Origin: Aureococcus anophagefferens
Taxonomy: Eukaryota; Sar; Pelagophyceae; Pelagomonadales; Pelagomonadaceae
Reading direction: 5' to 3'
Assembly (NCBI RefSeq): GCF_000186865.1
Contig: NW_008705565.1
Coordinates: forward strand, 2,412,194 to 2,476,193
DNA length: 64,000 nt
The first letter of the stretch is position 1. Each line of letters begins with the position of its first letter. Below the pieces are notes generated by a model, which was not told the origin of the DNA, made no database searches, and worked only from the letters and a program-made list of their open reading frames with translations. Position numbers and translations under genes: made by a program. Of the stretch, positions 18,338 through 28,259 are shown in pieces.

Positions 18338-21300
18338 TCAGCCGTTGCGGGGGTCGGCGAAGAGGGACCCGAAGTTGCCGAAGGGCGTGTCCCAGGCCTT
18401 GCGGCCGTCGCCGGTCGCGTCCGGGCCGCGGTTCACGAAGGGCGGCGCGCCGTTGCCCGGCGCGTCGTGGGCGCCGGGCGCGCGCGAGCCGACGGCGCCG
18501 CCCGGCGCGCGGGGCCCGAGGGGCGCGCCGCCGCCGCCGGCCGCCGCGAGCGCCGACGAGCCCGCGAGCGCCGACGAGCCCGCGAGGCCCGGGCTCTGGC
18601 CGCCGGGCCGGCCGAAGAGGCACGAGAGGCGCATGGCGATCTCGTCGGCGCCGCCGTCGTCGCGGCCCTGGCCCGGCGCGCCGCGTTGCCCCGGCGCGCG
18701 CGCGGCGCCGTTCGCCGGCGCGGGCGCCGCGGCCGCGGCGCCGCGGCCGCCGCGCGCGGGCGGCGCCGCGCCGCCCGGCGCCGCGTTGCGGGGCGCGCCG
18801 ACGGCGCCGACGGCGCGCCAGGCCGGCGCCGCCGCGGCGGGCGCGGGCGCGGGCGCGCCGCGGCCCCCGGCCGCGGCCGCGGCGGCGGCGCCGCCGCCGC
18901 CGCGGGCGCGGGCGGCGGCGACCGCGCGCGCTGCTTGCCCTCGCCCTTGGCCCGCGCCTTGGCCTTGGGCTCCTCCTTCTTGGACGGCTCGGCCTTGCCG
19001 GCCTTGTCGCCGCGGCCCTCCTTCTTCTCGGGCTCCGGCGGCGCCTTCTTCTTCGGCGCCTTGGGCGGCGGCGGCGCCCGCTCCGGCGGCGGCGCCGCCT
19101 TGGCCGCCCCCGCGGCCTTGGGCGGCGCCGGCGGCGGGTCGCCGCCGTCGTCGCTCGACGAGTCGTCGTCGCCGGGCGACTTGGGCGACGCCGGCGGCGG
19201 GCCCGGCGGGCCGGCGGCGTCGTCCTTCTCCTCGTCCTCGAGGGCCTTGGCGTCCTCGCGCTTCTTCCGCTGCTTGGCGCGCTTCGCCTTCTTCTTCTCG
19301 CGGGCCTTGGCGGACTTGGCCTCCTTCTCCGCCTCCTCGGCCTCGAGCTCCTCGACGAGCGAGAGCCGCGCGGCCTCGGCGCTGTCGGGCTTCCGCGGCG
19401 GCGGCGCGCCGCCCGGCGCGCCGCCGTCGTCGGCCTCCAACTCGTCGACGTCGCCGCCGCGCGCGCCGTCCCGCGCCTGCTCGCGCTGCTTGAGGAGGAT
19501 GCGGAGCCGCGCGTGGCGCGCGGCCTTGCGGTCGCGCGAGCAGTCCGCGAGCGGCGCGCGGTACGCCGAGACCATGCGCGCGGCCGCGTCCACGAGGCCC
19601 CGCGCCACGAGCAGCGCCACGGCCGTGTCGCCCTTGGCGTTGCGGCAGGCCACGAGCTCCGGCAGGCAGTCCTCCTCCTTGGCCGCGTCGAGCACCGGCC
19701 AGAGCACGTCCAGATGCCCCTTCTTCGCGGCGAGGAGCACGGCCTCGCCCGACGGCGGCGCGCCCGCGGCTAGGAGCGACGCCGCGAGCTCCGCGCGGCC
19801 CGCGCCCGCCGCCAGCGTCAGCGCGTCCTCGCGGGGCGACGCGCCGCGGACGGGCCGCGCGGGGTCCGCGCCCGCCTCGAGGAGCGCGCGCGTCGCGCGC
19901 GCGGCGCCCTTGGCCACGGCGAGGTGGAGCGCCGTCTCGCCGTGGGCGTCCTCGGCGTCGACGTCGGCGCCCGCGTCGGCGAGCACGGGCACGATGGCCG
20001 CCGCGGCGCCGTCCGCGTCCGCGCGGTGGCCCCGCGCGCACGCCAGGTGCAGCGGCGTCCGCGCGGAGCCCGACGCGACGTCGCGGTGCCGCGCGTCGGC
20101 GCCCGCCCGCAGGCAGCGGCGCACGGCGTCGGCGGCGCCGTTGCGCGCCGCGCTCAGCAGGCACGCGTCCGCGTCGCCGGCCGCGATCTCGCACGACGAC
20201 GACCCCACGGTCACCGTCGCGCGGACGCGGAGCGACCCGTCCGCGGCGAGGAGGCCGCGGCTCGCGAGCTCGCCGTGGGACGCGAACTTGGGCCAGCCCC
20301 AGTCCTGGACCGCCGGCGGCGGCGCGGCGCGGAAGACCTGCGTCGCCCACTTGGAGTAGTGGCGGCCGTCGTCGCCCGACGCGTGCTCGAGCGTCATCGT
20401 GAACGTCGTGTGCTTCTGCCACCCAAAGGGCAGGCGCGCCGCGTCGCGCACGGACAAATACAAGCTCACGTGGCCCGCGTTGTCCGCGCCGTCGCCGTCG
20501 AGGAAGTAGTAGAGGAGCCACCGGTTGCCCGCGGCGTCGACGAACCTGCGTGGATTCCAAACCTTCAACCCGACTTCAATGTGCGCGTACTCGAACGGTT
20601 TGGACCAGACTCTTTCGCTGTGCTTCGAGAACTCGACGAGAGCAATCAATTCGTCCAAAAATCAGCCGAATCGACGTCGATTTGACCGAGATAGAGAGTT
20701 CTGAAGTTTGGTGGGGACCCCCCAAACCAGCGGTCGGAATCCGCGCGTCGACGAACGCGTCGTCGTGGTACTCGCCCTTGTGCGCGCGCGCGACGTCCGT
20801 GCGGCGGCTCGCGTCGAAGTCGAGGACGGACCAGCGGCAGACGACCGTCGTGGGCCGCGCCTGGGGCGCCCAGTCGACGCCGCCGTCGCCGACGCGGCAC
20901 ACCGTCGCCGCGTCGACGTCCTCCTCCGGCACCGCGGCCGCCGCGGGCGGCCGCGGCGGCGGCGCGGCCTTCTTCGGGGGCGCCTCGTCGTCGGAGCGGT
21001 CGTCGCTCGACGCGTCGTCGTCGTCCGCGCGCCGCGCGCGGAGCGGGCCCGCGGGGAGCCGGAGCCGGAGCGGTAACGCGGCCACTAGATGGTTCACGGA
21101 CACGCGGCCCCCGCCCACGGCGAGGCCGTTGCCGTTGACGACGGCGCGGTTCGCCGCCTCGGCCGTGGCGAAGCGCACGCAGGCCGACTGGCGCGCGCCG
21201 CCCTTGGGCCCCGCGGCGGCCGCGGCCGCGGCCGCGGCCGCGGCGGGCGGCCGCGGGTCCACGAGCAGGCAGCGCTCCACCGTGCCGTAGGGGCGGAAGA

Positions 21301-21670
21301 TCTCCTCGAGCTCGGACCGCGTCACGCGCGGGCTCAGGCCCATGACGAAGACCGCGCAGCCCGCGGGGCCGATGCCCCGCGAGAAGCGGCTGAACGTCGT
21401 CCCGAGCGCGTCGACGCCCGGGCTCGCCGCGGCGCCGGCGCCGTCGTCCTCCGCGACGAGGCGGCCCCCGGCGTCGGAGGCGACGGCGTCGCGGTAGTCG
21501 CGGAGGGGCTCGTCCTCGTCCTCGTCGCGCGACGACGCGCGCGCGACGGCCGCGAGGACGTCCGCGGAGTCGCCGCCGACGGCCGCGGGCGAGTCGCCGT
21601 CGCGCCGGTCGCCGGGCTCGGAGCCGCCGTCCTCGGCGGAGCCCCGCGAGTCCGTGTCCCGGCCGTCGGA

Positions 21671-21742
<72 letters not shown>

Positions 21743-22351
21743 CGGGCCCGCGCCGGGCCGGCCGCCGTCGTCGCCGCTGTCGCCGTCGTCGGACCCCCCG
21801 CGGCTCCGGGCCGGCGCNNNNNNNNNNNNNNNNNNNNNNNNNNNNNNNNNNNNNNNNNNNNNNNNNNGCCTTGCCCGGCGCCTTGGCGCCGTCGGCGGGC
21901 GCCTCGCCCGTGTCGAGGACGGCGAGCACGACGTCCCGCTCGCCGAGGTGCACCATGCGCGCGGTGTGCTCGCTTTTGATCGACTCGCCGTCGATGACGA
22001 ACTTGTACGCGGCGCTCCGGCCCAGCGCGAGCTCGCGGCGCCGCGTGTACTCCCGGAACATGACGCCCAGCCGCTGGGTGCGGCGCAGCTTGAAAAACCT
22101 AGGGATTTCGGGGTCCGCGGGCGCGAGGGAGGGCAGGGGGGCGCCGGGGCGCGCATGTGCGGGGTCAGGCCGGCCTCCTTGACGCTGAAGGTGATGAACT
22201 CGTCGGAGGAGCTCGTCGACGCCCCCGCCGAGGGGCCCTTCGGCCCCGGCTGGGCCTCCGTCGCCGTCATGGCGTCGACGCGCCGGCAGACGCTGGCGCC
22301 GCCTTCGCTCGCCTGTGCAAAGAGCCTGCCGTCGACGCCAAAATTCATCAT
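18338..22351 (-). CDS. SUMO-like / RRM / MATH / ankyrin multidomain protein
   Basis: Start MMNFGVDGRLFAQASEGG at 22351. Domains in order: ubiquitin/SUMO-like fold (DEFITFSVKEA joined over a 56-nt intron to FFKLRRTQRLGVMFREY, then YKFVIDGESI and ERDVVLAVLD); an N gap; an Asp-rich tract; an RRM (AVFVMGLSPRVTRSELEEIF, CVRFATAEAANRAV); a MATH domain (RWSVLDFD, then NRWLLYYFLDGDG, WGWPKFASH) interrupted by introner B1; ankyrin repeats (TPLHLACARGHRADA, ETALHLAVAKGAARA); and a Lys/Pro/Ala-rich coiled tail. Splicing B1 restores DDAFVDAAGNRW in the middle of the MATH domain. The frame slips near 18890-18930 in a GCC-rich run. Because the gap separates the SUMO-like part from the RRM, they could be two genes. 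Its 5' end is divergent from VPS33 (154-nt spacer). Confidence 0.65.
20546..20748 (+). mobile_element. Introner element B1 (inside the MATH-domain coding region)
   Basis: 203 bp between exact 8-bp copies of GTTCGTCG (coding strand). The intron of the minus-strand gene is 20546-20756, GT from the upstream duplication, AG from the element end (CCACGCAG). Plus-strand body is closely related to 59903-60105; relative to its host gene it lies in the opposite orientation to B2 and B3, yet is still bounded by an AG. Confidence 0.88.
21660..21747. repeat. GTC/GAC microsatellite in coding sequence
   Basis: Nearly uninterrupted trinucleotide repeat coding poly-Asp on the minus strand, next to the assembly gap, which it may have caused. 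Confidence 0.85.
21818..21867. other. Assembly gap (50 N)
   Basis: Exactly 50 N, probably an arbitrary gap size. It lies within the SUMO-like/RRM/MATH gene, so the reading frame across it is unknown. Confidence 0.95.
22099..22154 (-). other. Short intron in the SUMO-like domain
   Basis: Acceptor CCCTAG before GTTTTTCAAGC is clear. A GC donor after CACAT gives the in-frame join PHMFFKLRRTQ, which fits a ubiquitin-like beta strand. No target-type duplication is visible, so it looks like an ordinary short intron; the exact donor is uncertain. Confidence 0.5.
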
Positions 22352-22505
22352 CGACACAGAGCACTCGCCGATGGCAAAATTGCCGTAGCGGGCCGATCGA
22401 GAGCAGCCAAGGCCGCCCGCGACCGCGTCTCGGCGCGCGCCGCGCGCGCCAGCTCCGCCCCTGTCGAGAGCACCGCAGCGACACCACGCGGACGCGCGCG
22501 CCGAC

Positions 22506-24710
22506 ATGGCCGGCATGGCCGAGGCCATCGACGGCATGGCGGGCATGAAGCTCGGGCCCGGCGCCGCGGGCAAGGGCGGCGCCGCGGCGGCGCCGTCCAA
22601 GGCCTGCAACCTCGCCGGGTCGGCCCTGGACCTCGAGGCGATCCGGAGCGACAACAAGCGGGAGCTGCTCGAGCTGCTCGACGGCGTGAGCGGCCGCAAG
22701 GCGCTGGTGCTCGACGCGGTCCTGGGCCAGCGGCTCAACCACGTGCTCAGCGAGGGCGCGAGCTCGCTCCGGGACCACGGCGTCGCCTACTTCCGGGAGC
22801 TGCGGCCGGAGCTCGGCACCTTCGACGGCGAGGCGCCGGAGCACGTCGTCTACCTCGCGCGCTGCACCGTCGCGTCCATGCTCACGATCGCGGGCCACGT
22901 CAAGGCCGCGCTCCGCCGCGGCGAGATCGGCGAGGCCTCCGTCGACGCGCCGCGCGCGCCCAAGTTCCACGTCTTCATGGTGCCGCGCACGACCCTGCTC
23001 TGCAAGCAGATCTTGGAGGACGAGCTCGTGCTGCCCTACGTGACGATCCAGGCGTACCACCTCGACTTCGTGTGCTTCGACAAGGACGTGCTGAGCCTCG
23101 AGTGCGACCACTGCTTCTGCGACTGGAACGTCCACGGCGACCCGACGACCCTGGAATTCGCGCTGGCCGCGCTGCTGCGCCTCGAGCAGTTCTTCGGCGC
23201 GCCGCGGCGGATCCAGGCCTTCGGCGAGGCGGGCAAGCGCGTCGCGAAGACGTACGCGATCGCGGACTGGAAGCTCGAGCAGACGCGGCTGCGGGAGCGG
23301 GGCTACTTCGGGGACCCCGACGAGCCGCCCATGTTCGGCGCGAAGCCGCCGCCCTACCTCTACGACGACTACGCGGACACGCGCGAGCGGCGCGACGTCG
23401 ACACGCTCGTCATCCTCGACCGCCGCGTCGACCTCGTGACGCCCATGGTGACGCCCCTGACCTACGAGGGCCTCATCGACGAGCTCATGGGCGGCGTGCG
23501 GAACTCGTGCGTGCGCCTCGACGCCGACGTGCTCGGCGACGTCGACGAGCGGAAGGAGGGGGAGCCGCCCGCGAAGCCCGGCGCGGAGACGACGGTCGCC
23601 TACGCGTTGAATTCCAACGACGCGCTCTACGCCGAGGTGCGCGACCTGAACATCGAGAAATTGGGCGTGCACCTGCGGACGCGCGCGAAGGAGATCAAGG
23701 CCATCCAGGAGGAGTTCCGCGCGAACAAGGACGCGTCGATCACGGAGATCCACGACTTCGTGAAGCGCATCCCCGGGCTGTCGCAGAACTACAACTCCGT
23801 GAAGACGCACGTCAACGTGACGGAGGTCGTGAACAAGACGACGCACGGCCACGACTTCCGGGGGCGCTGGAACCTGGAGCGGCAGATGCTCGAGGGCGAC
23901 GCGGTCTACGACGAGATCGAGGACCGCATCGCGCAGCAGGAGCCGCCCATGGCGACGCTCCGGCTGCTCTGTTTGCAGAGCCTCTGCGGCGGCGGCATCA
24001 AGGGCCAGGCCAAGTACGACTTCCTCCGGCGCGAGGTGCTCCAGACCTACGGCTTCGAGCTCATCGGCACGCTCTACCAGCTCGAGAAGGCGGGCCTCTT
24101 GTCCAAGGCCAAGGAGGGCACGGTGGCGACGAACCTGCTCCTGGGCGGCGCGGACGGCGCCGGGTCCTTCGCGCAGCTCCGCAAGGCCCTGAAGCTCATC
24201 GTCGACGACGTCGACCCGCACGACCCGCGCGACATCGCCTACGTGTCGTCGGGCTACGCGCCGCTGAGCTGCCGCCTCGTCGAGGTGCTCGCCAAGTCGG
24301 GCTTCGCGGGGCTCGTCAACGTGCTGCCGCACCTGCCCGCGGCGCCGCCGCTCGACTACGCGCCGCGCGACTACACGCGCGAGGACCTCAAGGACGCCTT
24401 CGACGGCGGCGGCGGCGCCAAGCTCGGCGCGAACCCGCACAAGCAGACGCGGCCGCCCCCGCCCGACGCGACGACGGGCCTCAAGCCCGTCATGGTCGTC
24501 TTCTTCGTCGGCGGCGTGACCTACGCGGAGATCGCGGCGCTCCGCTTCCTCTCGAAGCGCGACGACTTCCCCTTCCGCGTCGTCGTCGCCGCGACGAACG
24601 TCTGCAACGGGTCCACGCTCATCAAGTCCCTCGTCTACGAGATCGACAACAAGCTCCAGCGCGAGCCCGCGGGGCGGGAGGACCCCGCGCAGATCGACGC
24701 TCCGCCCTGA
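22506..24710 (+). CDS. VPS33: VPS33-type Sec1/Munc18 protein
   Basis: 734 aa, no intron. Sec1/Munc18 features: LVLDAVLGQRLNHVLSEG near the N-terminus, KFHVFMVPRTTLLCKQIL, the family hallmark VILDRRVDLVTPMVTPLTYE, EEFRANKDASITEIHDFVKR, and near the end VMVVFFVGGVTYAEIAALRF, a VPS33 signature. VPS33 is the SNARE-binding subunit of the HOPS/CORVET tethers and promotes SNARE assembly for endosome-vacuole fusion. It is longer than the usual ~600 aa because of an N-terminal Gly/Ala/Met segment and an acidic insert. Start at 22506 (MAGMAEAIDGMAG) is the first of several in-frame ATGs. It ends 53 nt from the convergent stop at 24764. Confidence 0.92.
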   Translation: MAGMAEAIDGMAGMKLGPGAAGKGGAAAAPSKACNLAGSALDLEAIRSDNKRELLELLDGVSGRKALVLDAVLGQRLNHVLSEGASSLRDHGVAYFRELRPELGTFDGEAPEHVVYLARCTVASMLTIAGHVKAALRRGEIGEASVDAPRAPKFHVFMVPRTTLLCKQILEDELVLPYVTIQAYHLDFVCFDKDVLSLECDHCFCDWNVHGDPTTLEFALAALLRLEQFFGAPRRIQAFGEAGKRVAKTYAIADWKLEQTRLRERGYFGDPDEPPMFGAKPPPYLYDDYADTRERRDVDTLVILDRRVDLVTPMVTPLTYEGLIDELMGGVRNSCVRLDADVLGDVDERKEGEPPAKPGAETTVAYALNSNDALYAEVRDLNIEKLGVHLRTRAKEIKAIQEEFRANKDASITEIHDFVKRIPGLSQNYNSVKTHVNVTEVVNKTTHGHDFRGRWNLERQMLEGDAVYDEIEDRIAQQEPPMATLRLLCLQSLCGGGIKGQAKYDFLRREVLQTYGFELIGTLYQLEKAGLLSKAKEGTVATNLLLGGADGAGSFAQLRKALKLIVDDVDPHDPRDIAYVSSGYAPLSCRLVEVLAKSGFAGLVNVLPHLPAAPPLDYAPRDYTREDLKDAFDGGGGAKLGANPHKQTRPPPPDATTGLKPVMVVFFVGGVTYAEIAALRFLSKRDDFPFRVVVAATNVCNGSTLIKSLVYEIDNKLQREPAGREDPAQIDAPP

Positions 24711-24763
24711 GGAGCCGCGCGGTAAGGGCGATCGCGCGACGCCGGGGTCCTTAGGCACGCGCG

Positions 24764-25789
24764 CTAGTCGTCGTCCTTGCCTGGCGCGACGGAGCCGCCG
24801 GCGGACCAGGCGGGGAGCTCGCGGCTCGCCTTGGTTTTGAACTCCGAGGACGTCGGCGCGGGCGTGCGCGCGGCGTCCTTCGCGTCCGCGGCGTCGTCCG
24901 CGCGGGGGATGGACGCGACGGCCGCGGCGACGTCGGCCTCGGGCGTCGACGACGGCCGGGGGCCCGGCGACGGCGGCGGCGGCGGCGGCGGCGCGGCCGC
25001 GGCCGCGAGCCCCTCGTCGAGGGACACGGTGTTCGTCGCGTCCGCGCGCAGCGCGGCGAGCACGGCGTCCCGCTGGCCCCGGCGGAAGACCCAGCCGCCG
25101 AGCGCGCGGTTCCACGACCCCTCGAGCGCCTTGAGCGTCGCCGTCACCGCCTTCGTGTCGCCGCGGACGACGATGGCCTTCTTGTGGGGCTCGATCGTCA
25201 GCGTCGCGTTGGCCTCGCCGCCCGCGGCGGCGGCGAGCGCGTCGTCCCGGGCCCGCTGGAGCGCGGCCTCGCGGTCCCGCGTCGCGCCCTCCGCGGCGGC
25301 CGCGACGGTGAGGTCGACGGGCGGGCTCGCGGACGCCTCGAGCGCCGCGACGGTCTTCTCCGCGGAGCCCGCGGCGAAGACCCAGGCCTTGAGCGGCTTC
25401 GACCACGTGCCCCCGAGGCTCGAGAGCAGCGACTTGGCCCGGAACGTGCCGCCGCCCGTGACGAGCACGCCCGCGGCGCCCGAGTCCTGGAGCACGAGCT
25501 CCGCGGCCTTGCCGCCCGCCTTCGCCTTCTTCGCCGGCGCGTCGCCGTCGTCCGCCGCCTTCTGCTTCTTCGCCGGCGCGGCGTCGGACGCCTCGGACGC
25601 CTTCTTCTTCTTCGCGCCGCCGGCCTCGGACGCCTTCTTCCTCGGCGGCGCCGCGGCCGGCGCCGGCGCCGCCTTCGGCTTGGGCTTGAGGAGCTCGGCC
25701 TTCTTCTCCTTGTACTCGGCCTCCGTCAAGATGCCCTCGTCGTAGAGGCCCTTCGTGTCGCGCAGCGCCTGGACGGTCTCGGGATCCAT
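24764..25789 (-). CDS. Lys/Ala-rich protein with two GxW..W-F repeats and N-terminal SHOCT-like motif
   Basis: Start MDPETVQALRDTKGLYDEGI; the segment to LTEAEYKEKKAELL has the look of a short SHOCT-type oligomerisation motif. A Lys/Ala-rich, probably nuclear or nucleolar, stretch follows. Then come two related modules: SLGGTWSKPLKAWVFAAGS and LEGSWNRALGGWVFRRGQ, each a Gly-x-Trp followed by Trp-Val-Phe, about 120 residues apart. I have a general memory of such GxW-LxxW-F modules in algal and large-DNA-virus proteins but cannot name a family. The C-terminus is Pro/Ala-rich. Divergent from the SDR gene across 200 nt. Confidence 0.6.
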   Translation of the reverse strand: MDPETVQALRDTKGLYDEGILTEAEYKEKKAELLKPKPKAAPAPAAAPPRKKASEAGGAKKKKASEASDAAPAKKQKAADDGDAPAKKAKAGGKAAELVLQDSGAAGVLVTGGGTFRAKSLLSSLGGTWSKPLKAWVFAAGSAEKTVAALEASASPPVDLTVAAAAEGATRDREAALQRARDDALAAAAGGEANATLTIEPHKKAIVVRGDTKAVTATLKALEGSWNRALGGWVFRRGQRDAVLAALRADATNTVSLDEGLAAAAAPPPPPPPSPGPRPSSTPEADVAAAVASIPRADDAADAKDAARTPAPTSSEFKTKASRELPAWSAGGSVAPGKDDD

Positions 25790-25989
25790 CGCGGGCGCGT
25801 GAGGTGGTGCTCGTCGGCGCAGTTGAACAGCCGCGCGTGGGTCGACGGTCGCTGTGGGTCGTCGATCGACGGCGCGCGGCGCGACGGTGCCGGCCGCCAC
25901 GACTGGGACGTTCGCGCGAGCGCTCGCGGCCGCCGCAGCCCGTGTGTGCACAGCGGCAGCAGCAGCCCCGTCGTCGCCGTCCGCGCGCC

Positions 25990-27261
25990 ATGGCGCCCGC
26001 GCAGCGGAAGAACGCGAAGAAGGCCGGCCGGGAGGTCGCCGAGAAGCCGAAGAAGCTGACGCCCGAGGAGCTCAAGGCCCAGGAGGAGCGGGAGGAGCGG
26101 GAGTTCGAGGAGTGGGCCGAGCAGTGGTGCGGCAAGCTCATCCGCTTCGTCATGGTCGCGTCGACGCTCTGGGGCTTCGCGGCGTCGGCGCTGGACTACG
26201 CCGCGCGGCCGCCCGTGCTCCTCGCGCCCCAGGACCTGCGGGAGCTCACCTACGTCGTCACGGGCGCGACGTCCGGCGTCGGCGCGGCCGCGGCCGAGGC
26301 GCTCGCGGCCCACGGCGCGCGCGTGCTGCTCGCCGCGCGCAACGTCAGCGCGGGCGACGTCGCCGCCGCGGCCATCGCGGCACGGACGGGCAACGCCGAC
26401 GTCGAGGCGCGCTTCCTCGACCTCGCGGACCTGTCGAGCGCGGCCGCGTTCGCGCGGTCGCTGGGCTCCGAGGACGACGGCGTGAGCGGGCTGATCCACG
26501 CCGCCGGGGCCGCCGGCGACGCCTGCGACGCCACGGTCGACGGCTTCGAGCGCGCCACGCAGGTCAACTACGTGGGGCCCGCGCTCCTGTCGCTGCTCGC
26601 GCTGCCGCACCTCGACCGGAGCGGCGACGGCCGCGTCGTCTTCCTCGCCTGCCCGGCGGCGGCGTCCGCGGGCTCCTACGACGACGCGCTCCTCGACCTG
26701 CGAGCCTACGACCCGGACCCGCTCCGGCCGGCGGCCTGCGACGGCCGCGGCCGCTACGCGCGCGGCAAGATGCTCGCCGTCGCGCTCAACGACCAGCTCG
26801 GCGCGCGCGCGGCCATCAACGGCTTCCACGCCGTCGCGTCGCTCGCCCTGGACCCCGTCGGCGTCGACAGCCCCGGCTACGACGCCTACGCGGCGCCGCC
26901 GGCGCGCCGGCGCTTCGCGTTCGGGCCCCAGGTGCTCGTCCAGAAGGCGCTCGGCGTCGCGCTGGGGCCCGTGCTCCGGCCCCTGGGCCGGGCCCTCAAG
27001 GTCGGCCGCTGGACGCTGCGGTCCCCGGCGGAGGCCGCGCGGGGGGTCGCGCACCTCGCGACGTCCGCGGACCTGACGCGCGTCTCCGGCGCGCGCTTCT
27101 CGCTCGCCGCGGGCGCGCTCTCGCCCGGGGCGGGCTGCCAGGCGCCGTCGCCGGACCTCTGCGGTCGCGCGCCGCCGCTCCCCGACGGCTTCAAGGCCGA
27201 CGCGGCGCGCGTCTTCGACGCGACCTACGACGCGCTCCTGCCCTACATCGAAGAACTCTAA
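25990..27261 (+). CDS. Membrane-anchored short-chain dehydrogenase/reductase
   Basis: Start MAPAQRKNAKKAGREVAEK. A charged helix is followed by one hydrophobic segment (LIRFVMVASTLWGFAASAL) and then a Rossmann domain: nucleotide-binding VVTGATSGVGAAAAEAL, LIHAAG, NYVGPALLSLLALPHL, and the catalytic YxxxK in RYARGKMLAVAL. This matches the retinol-dehydrogenase-like SDR group that acts on lipids at membranes; substrate unknown. The usual catalytic Ser strand reads VVFLACPAAASAG. About 423 aa. A GC-rich repeat related to the PqiA tail lies 30 nt beyond its stop. Confidence 0.85.
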   Translation: MAPAQRKNAKKAGREVAEKPKKLTPEELKAQEEREEREFEEWAEQWCGKLIRFVMVASTLWGFAASALDYAARPPVLLAPQDLRELTYVVTGATSGVGAAAAEALAAHGARVLLAARNVSAGDVAAAAIAARTGNADVEARFLDLADLSSAAAFARSLGSEDDGVSGLIHAAGAAGDACDATVDGFERATQVNYVGPALLSLLALPHLDRSGDGRVVFLACPAAASAGSYDDALLDLRAYDPDPLRPAACDGRGRYARGKMLAVALNDQLGARAAINGFHAVASLALDPVGVDSPGYDAYAAPPARRRFAFGPQVLVQKALGVALGPVLRPLGRALKVGRWTLRSPAEAARGVAHLATSADLTRVSGARFSLAAGALSPGAGCQAPSPDLCGRAPPLPDGFKADAARVFDATYDALLPYIEEL

Positions 27262-28259
27262 GCGGGCCCGCGCGAGCCACGTGGCGCGGGGCCGTCGCGG
27301 ACCGGGGCCCACGAGCGGGGACCGCGCCGGGCTCGCCCGGTCGTCGTCGGTCGCGTCGCCGCCGGCCGCGCGGGAATGCCTGCAGGAGAGACTCAGGAGG
27401 TCGGGTGGCGCCGAGCTCTCGGGAGAGGTACCTAGATCTACGAAGCGATCGCTGCCGTCCGCGTCGGCCGCGAGCGCGCCGTTCATGCGGCCGAGGAAGG
27501 GCGCACGCGTCGCGTCCGCGATGGCGCGCCACGCGTCCCGCGTCCGAGAGTCTCCCGCGCGAAGCCGCCCGCGGCGCAGGTCGCGGCGTCCAGCACGCAC
27601 GCCTCATGCGAGGCGGCCCATGAGCGGGCCTCGCCACTCCTCGCCACCCCTGGTGCCAGCAGAGAGCCCGCGCCCGCCCAAGGTAGGCGCGTAGCGAGGT
27701 GCGCCGCCTATGCGCTCCACAGCTCTCGCCGGCGCGGGAGGCTGAGGGCGCGAGGGGCGACCGGGGCATTTCAGCGGAGTAATTTGCCGTGCGCCTCGAA
27801 GACGCGAGCCGCCCCGCCCGCTTCATCCTTATAGTGCCGCCCCGCGTCCCGACATGGTGACCAACACCTTCTCCCTCGCTCGACGGTTCGACCTGGCGCC
27901 CGGGCGACGAGCGAATCAAACGGCTCCGCCGTGCGCTCGTTATGGCCTCGCGGCGCGCCGTACCCCGCCCGCGCCCCCCGTCGGGGGGACGGGCAGACCC
28001 CGGCCACCGCCGGCCTGGGCGGCCGGCGGCGCGTGCCGCGCAGCCGGTCCGACGCCGTCCGACGCCCGACCGGTCTTTCCGCTCGACGACGAGGTCGCGC
28101 GCGCGAGAGAGAGACCCCGGGGTCGCCGCGCGCCGCGGCGCGTTGCGCACGCCTCGCCTGGCGCGGAGACCATCGCCGACACACGCGCGCGTCCGTCGAT
28201 CGTCGCCGCGGAACACGTTCCCGACCCCGCAGCCGCCCGCAGGCATCGCGAGTTCAACC
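27262..28259. other. 1-kb stretch upstream of exostosin-2
   Basis: No confident gene. It contains PqiA-tail repeat variant 2 (27290-27355, coding DDDRASPARSPLVGPGPRR on the minus strand) and, continuous with it to about 27600, a minus-strand open stretch of protein-like composition (RDAWRAIADATRAPFLGRMN, GSDRFVDLGTSPES) that may be the remnant of a gene 3' end. The rest (27600-28250) is GC-rich leader sequence of exostosin-2, with no tRNA or other RNA gene that I can see. Confidence 0.45.
27290..27355 (-). repeat. PqiA-tail repeat, variant 2, at the 5' side of exostosin-2
   Basis: Minus strand reads DATDDDRASPARSPLVGPGPRR. The first ~45 bp match the PqiA 3' coding end and the last ~40 bp match the reverse complement of 18124-18165, so this copy links the two variants. 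Confidence 0.75.
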
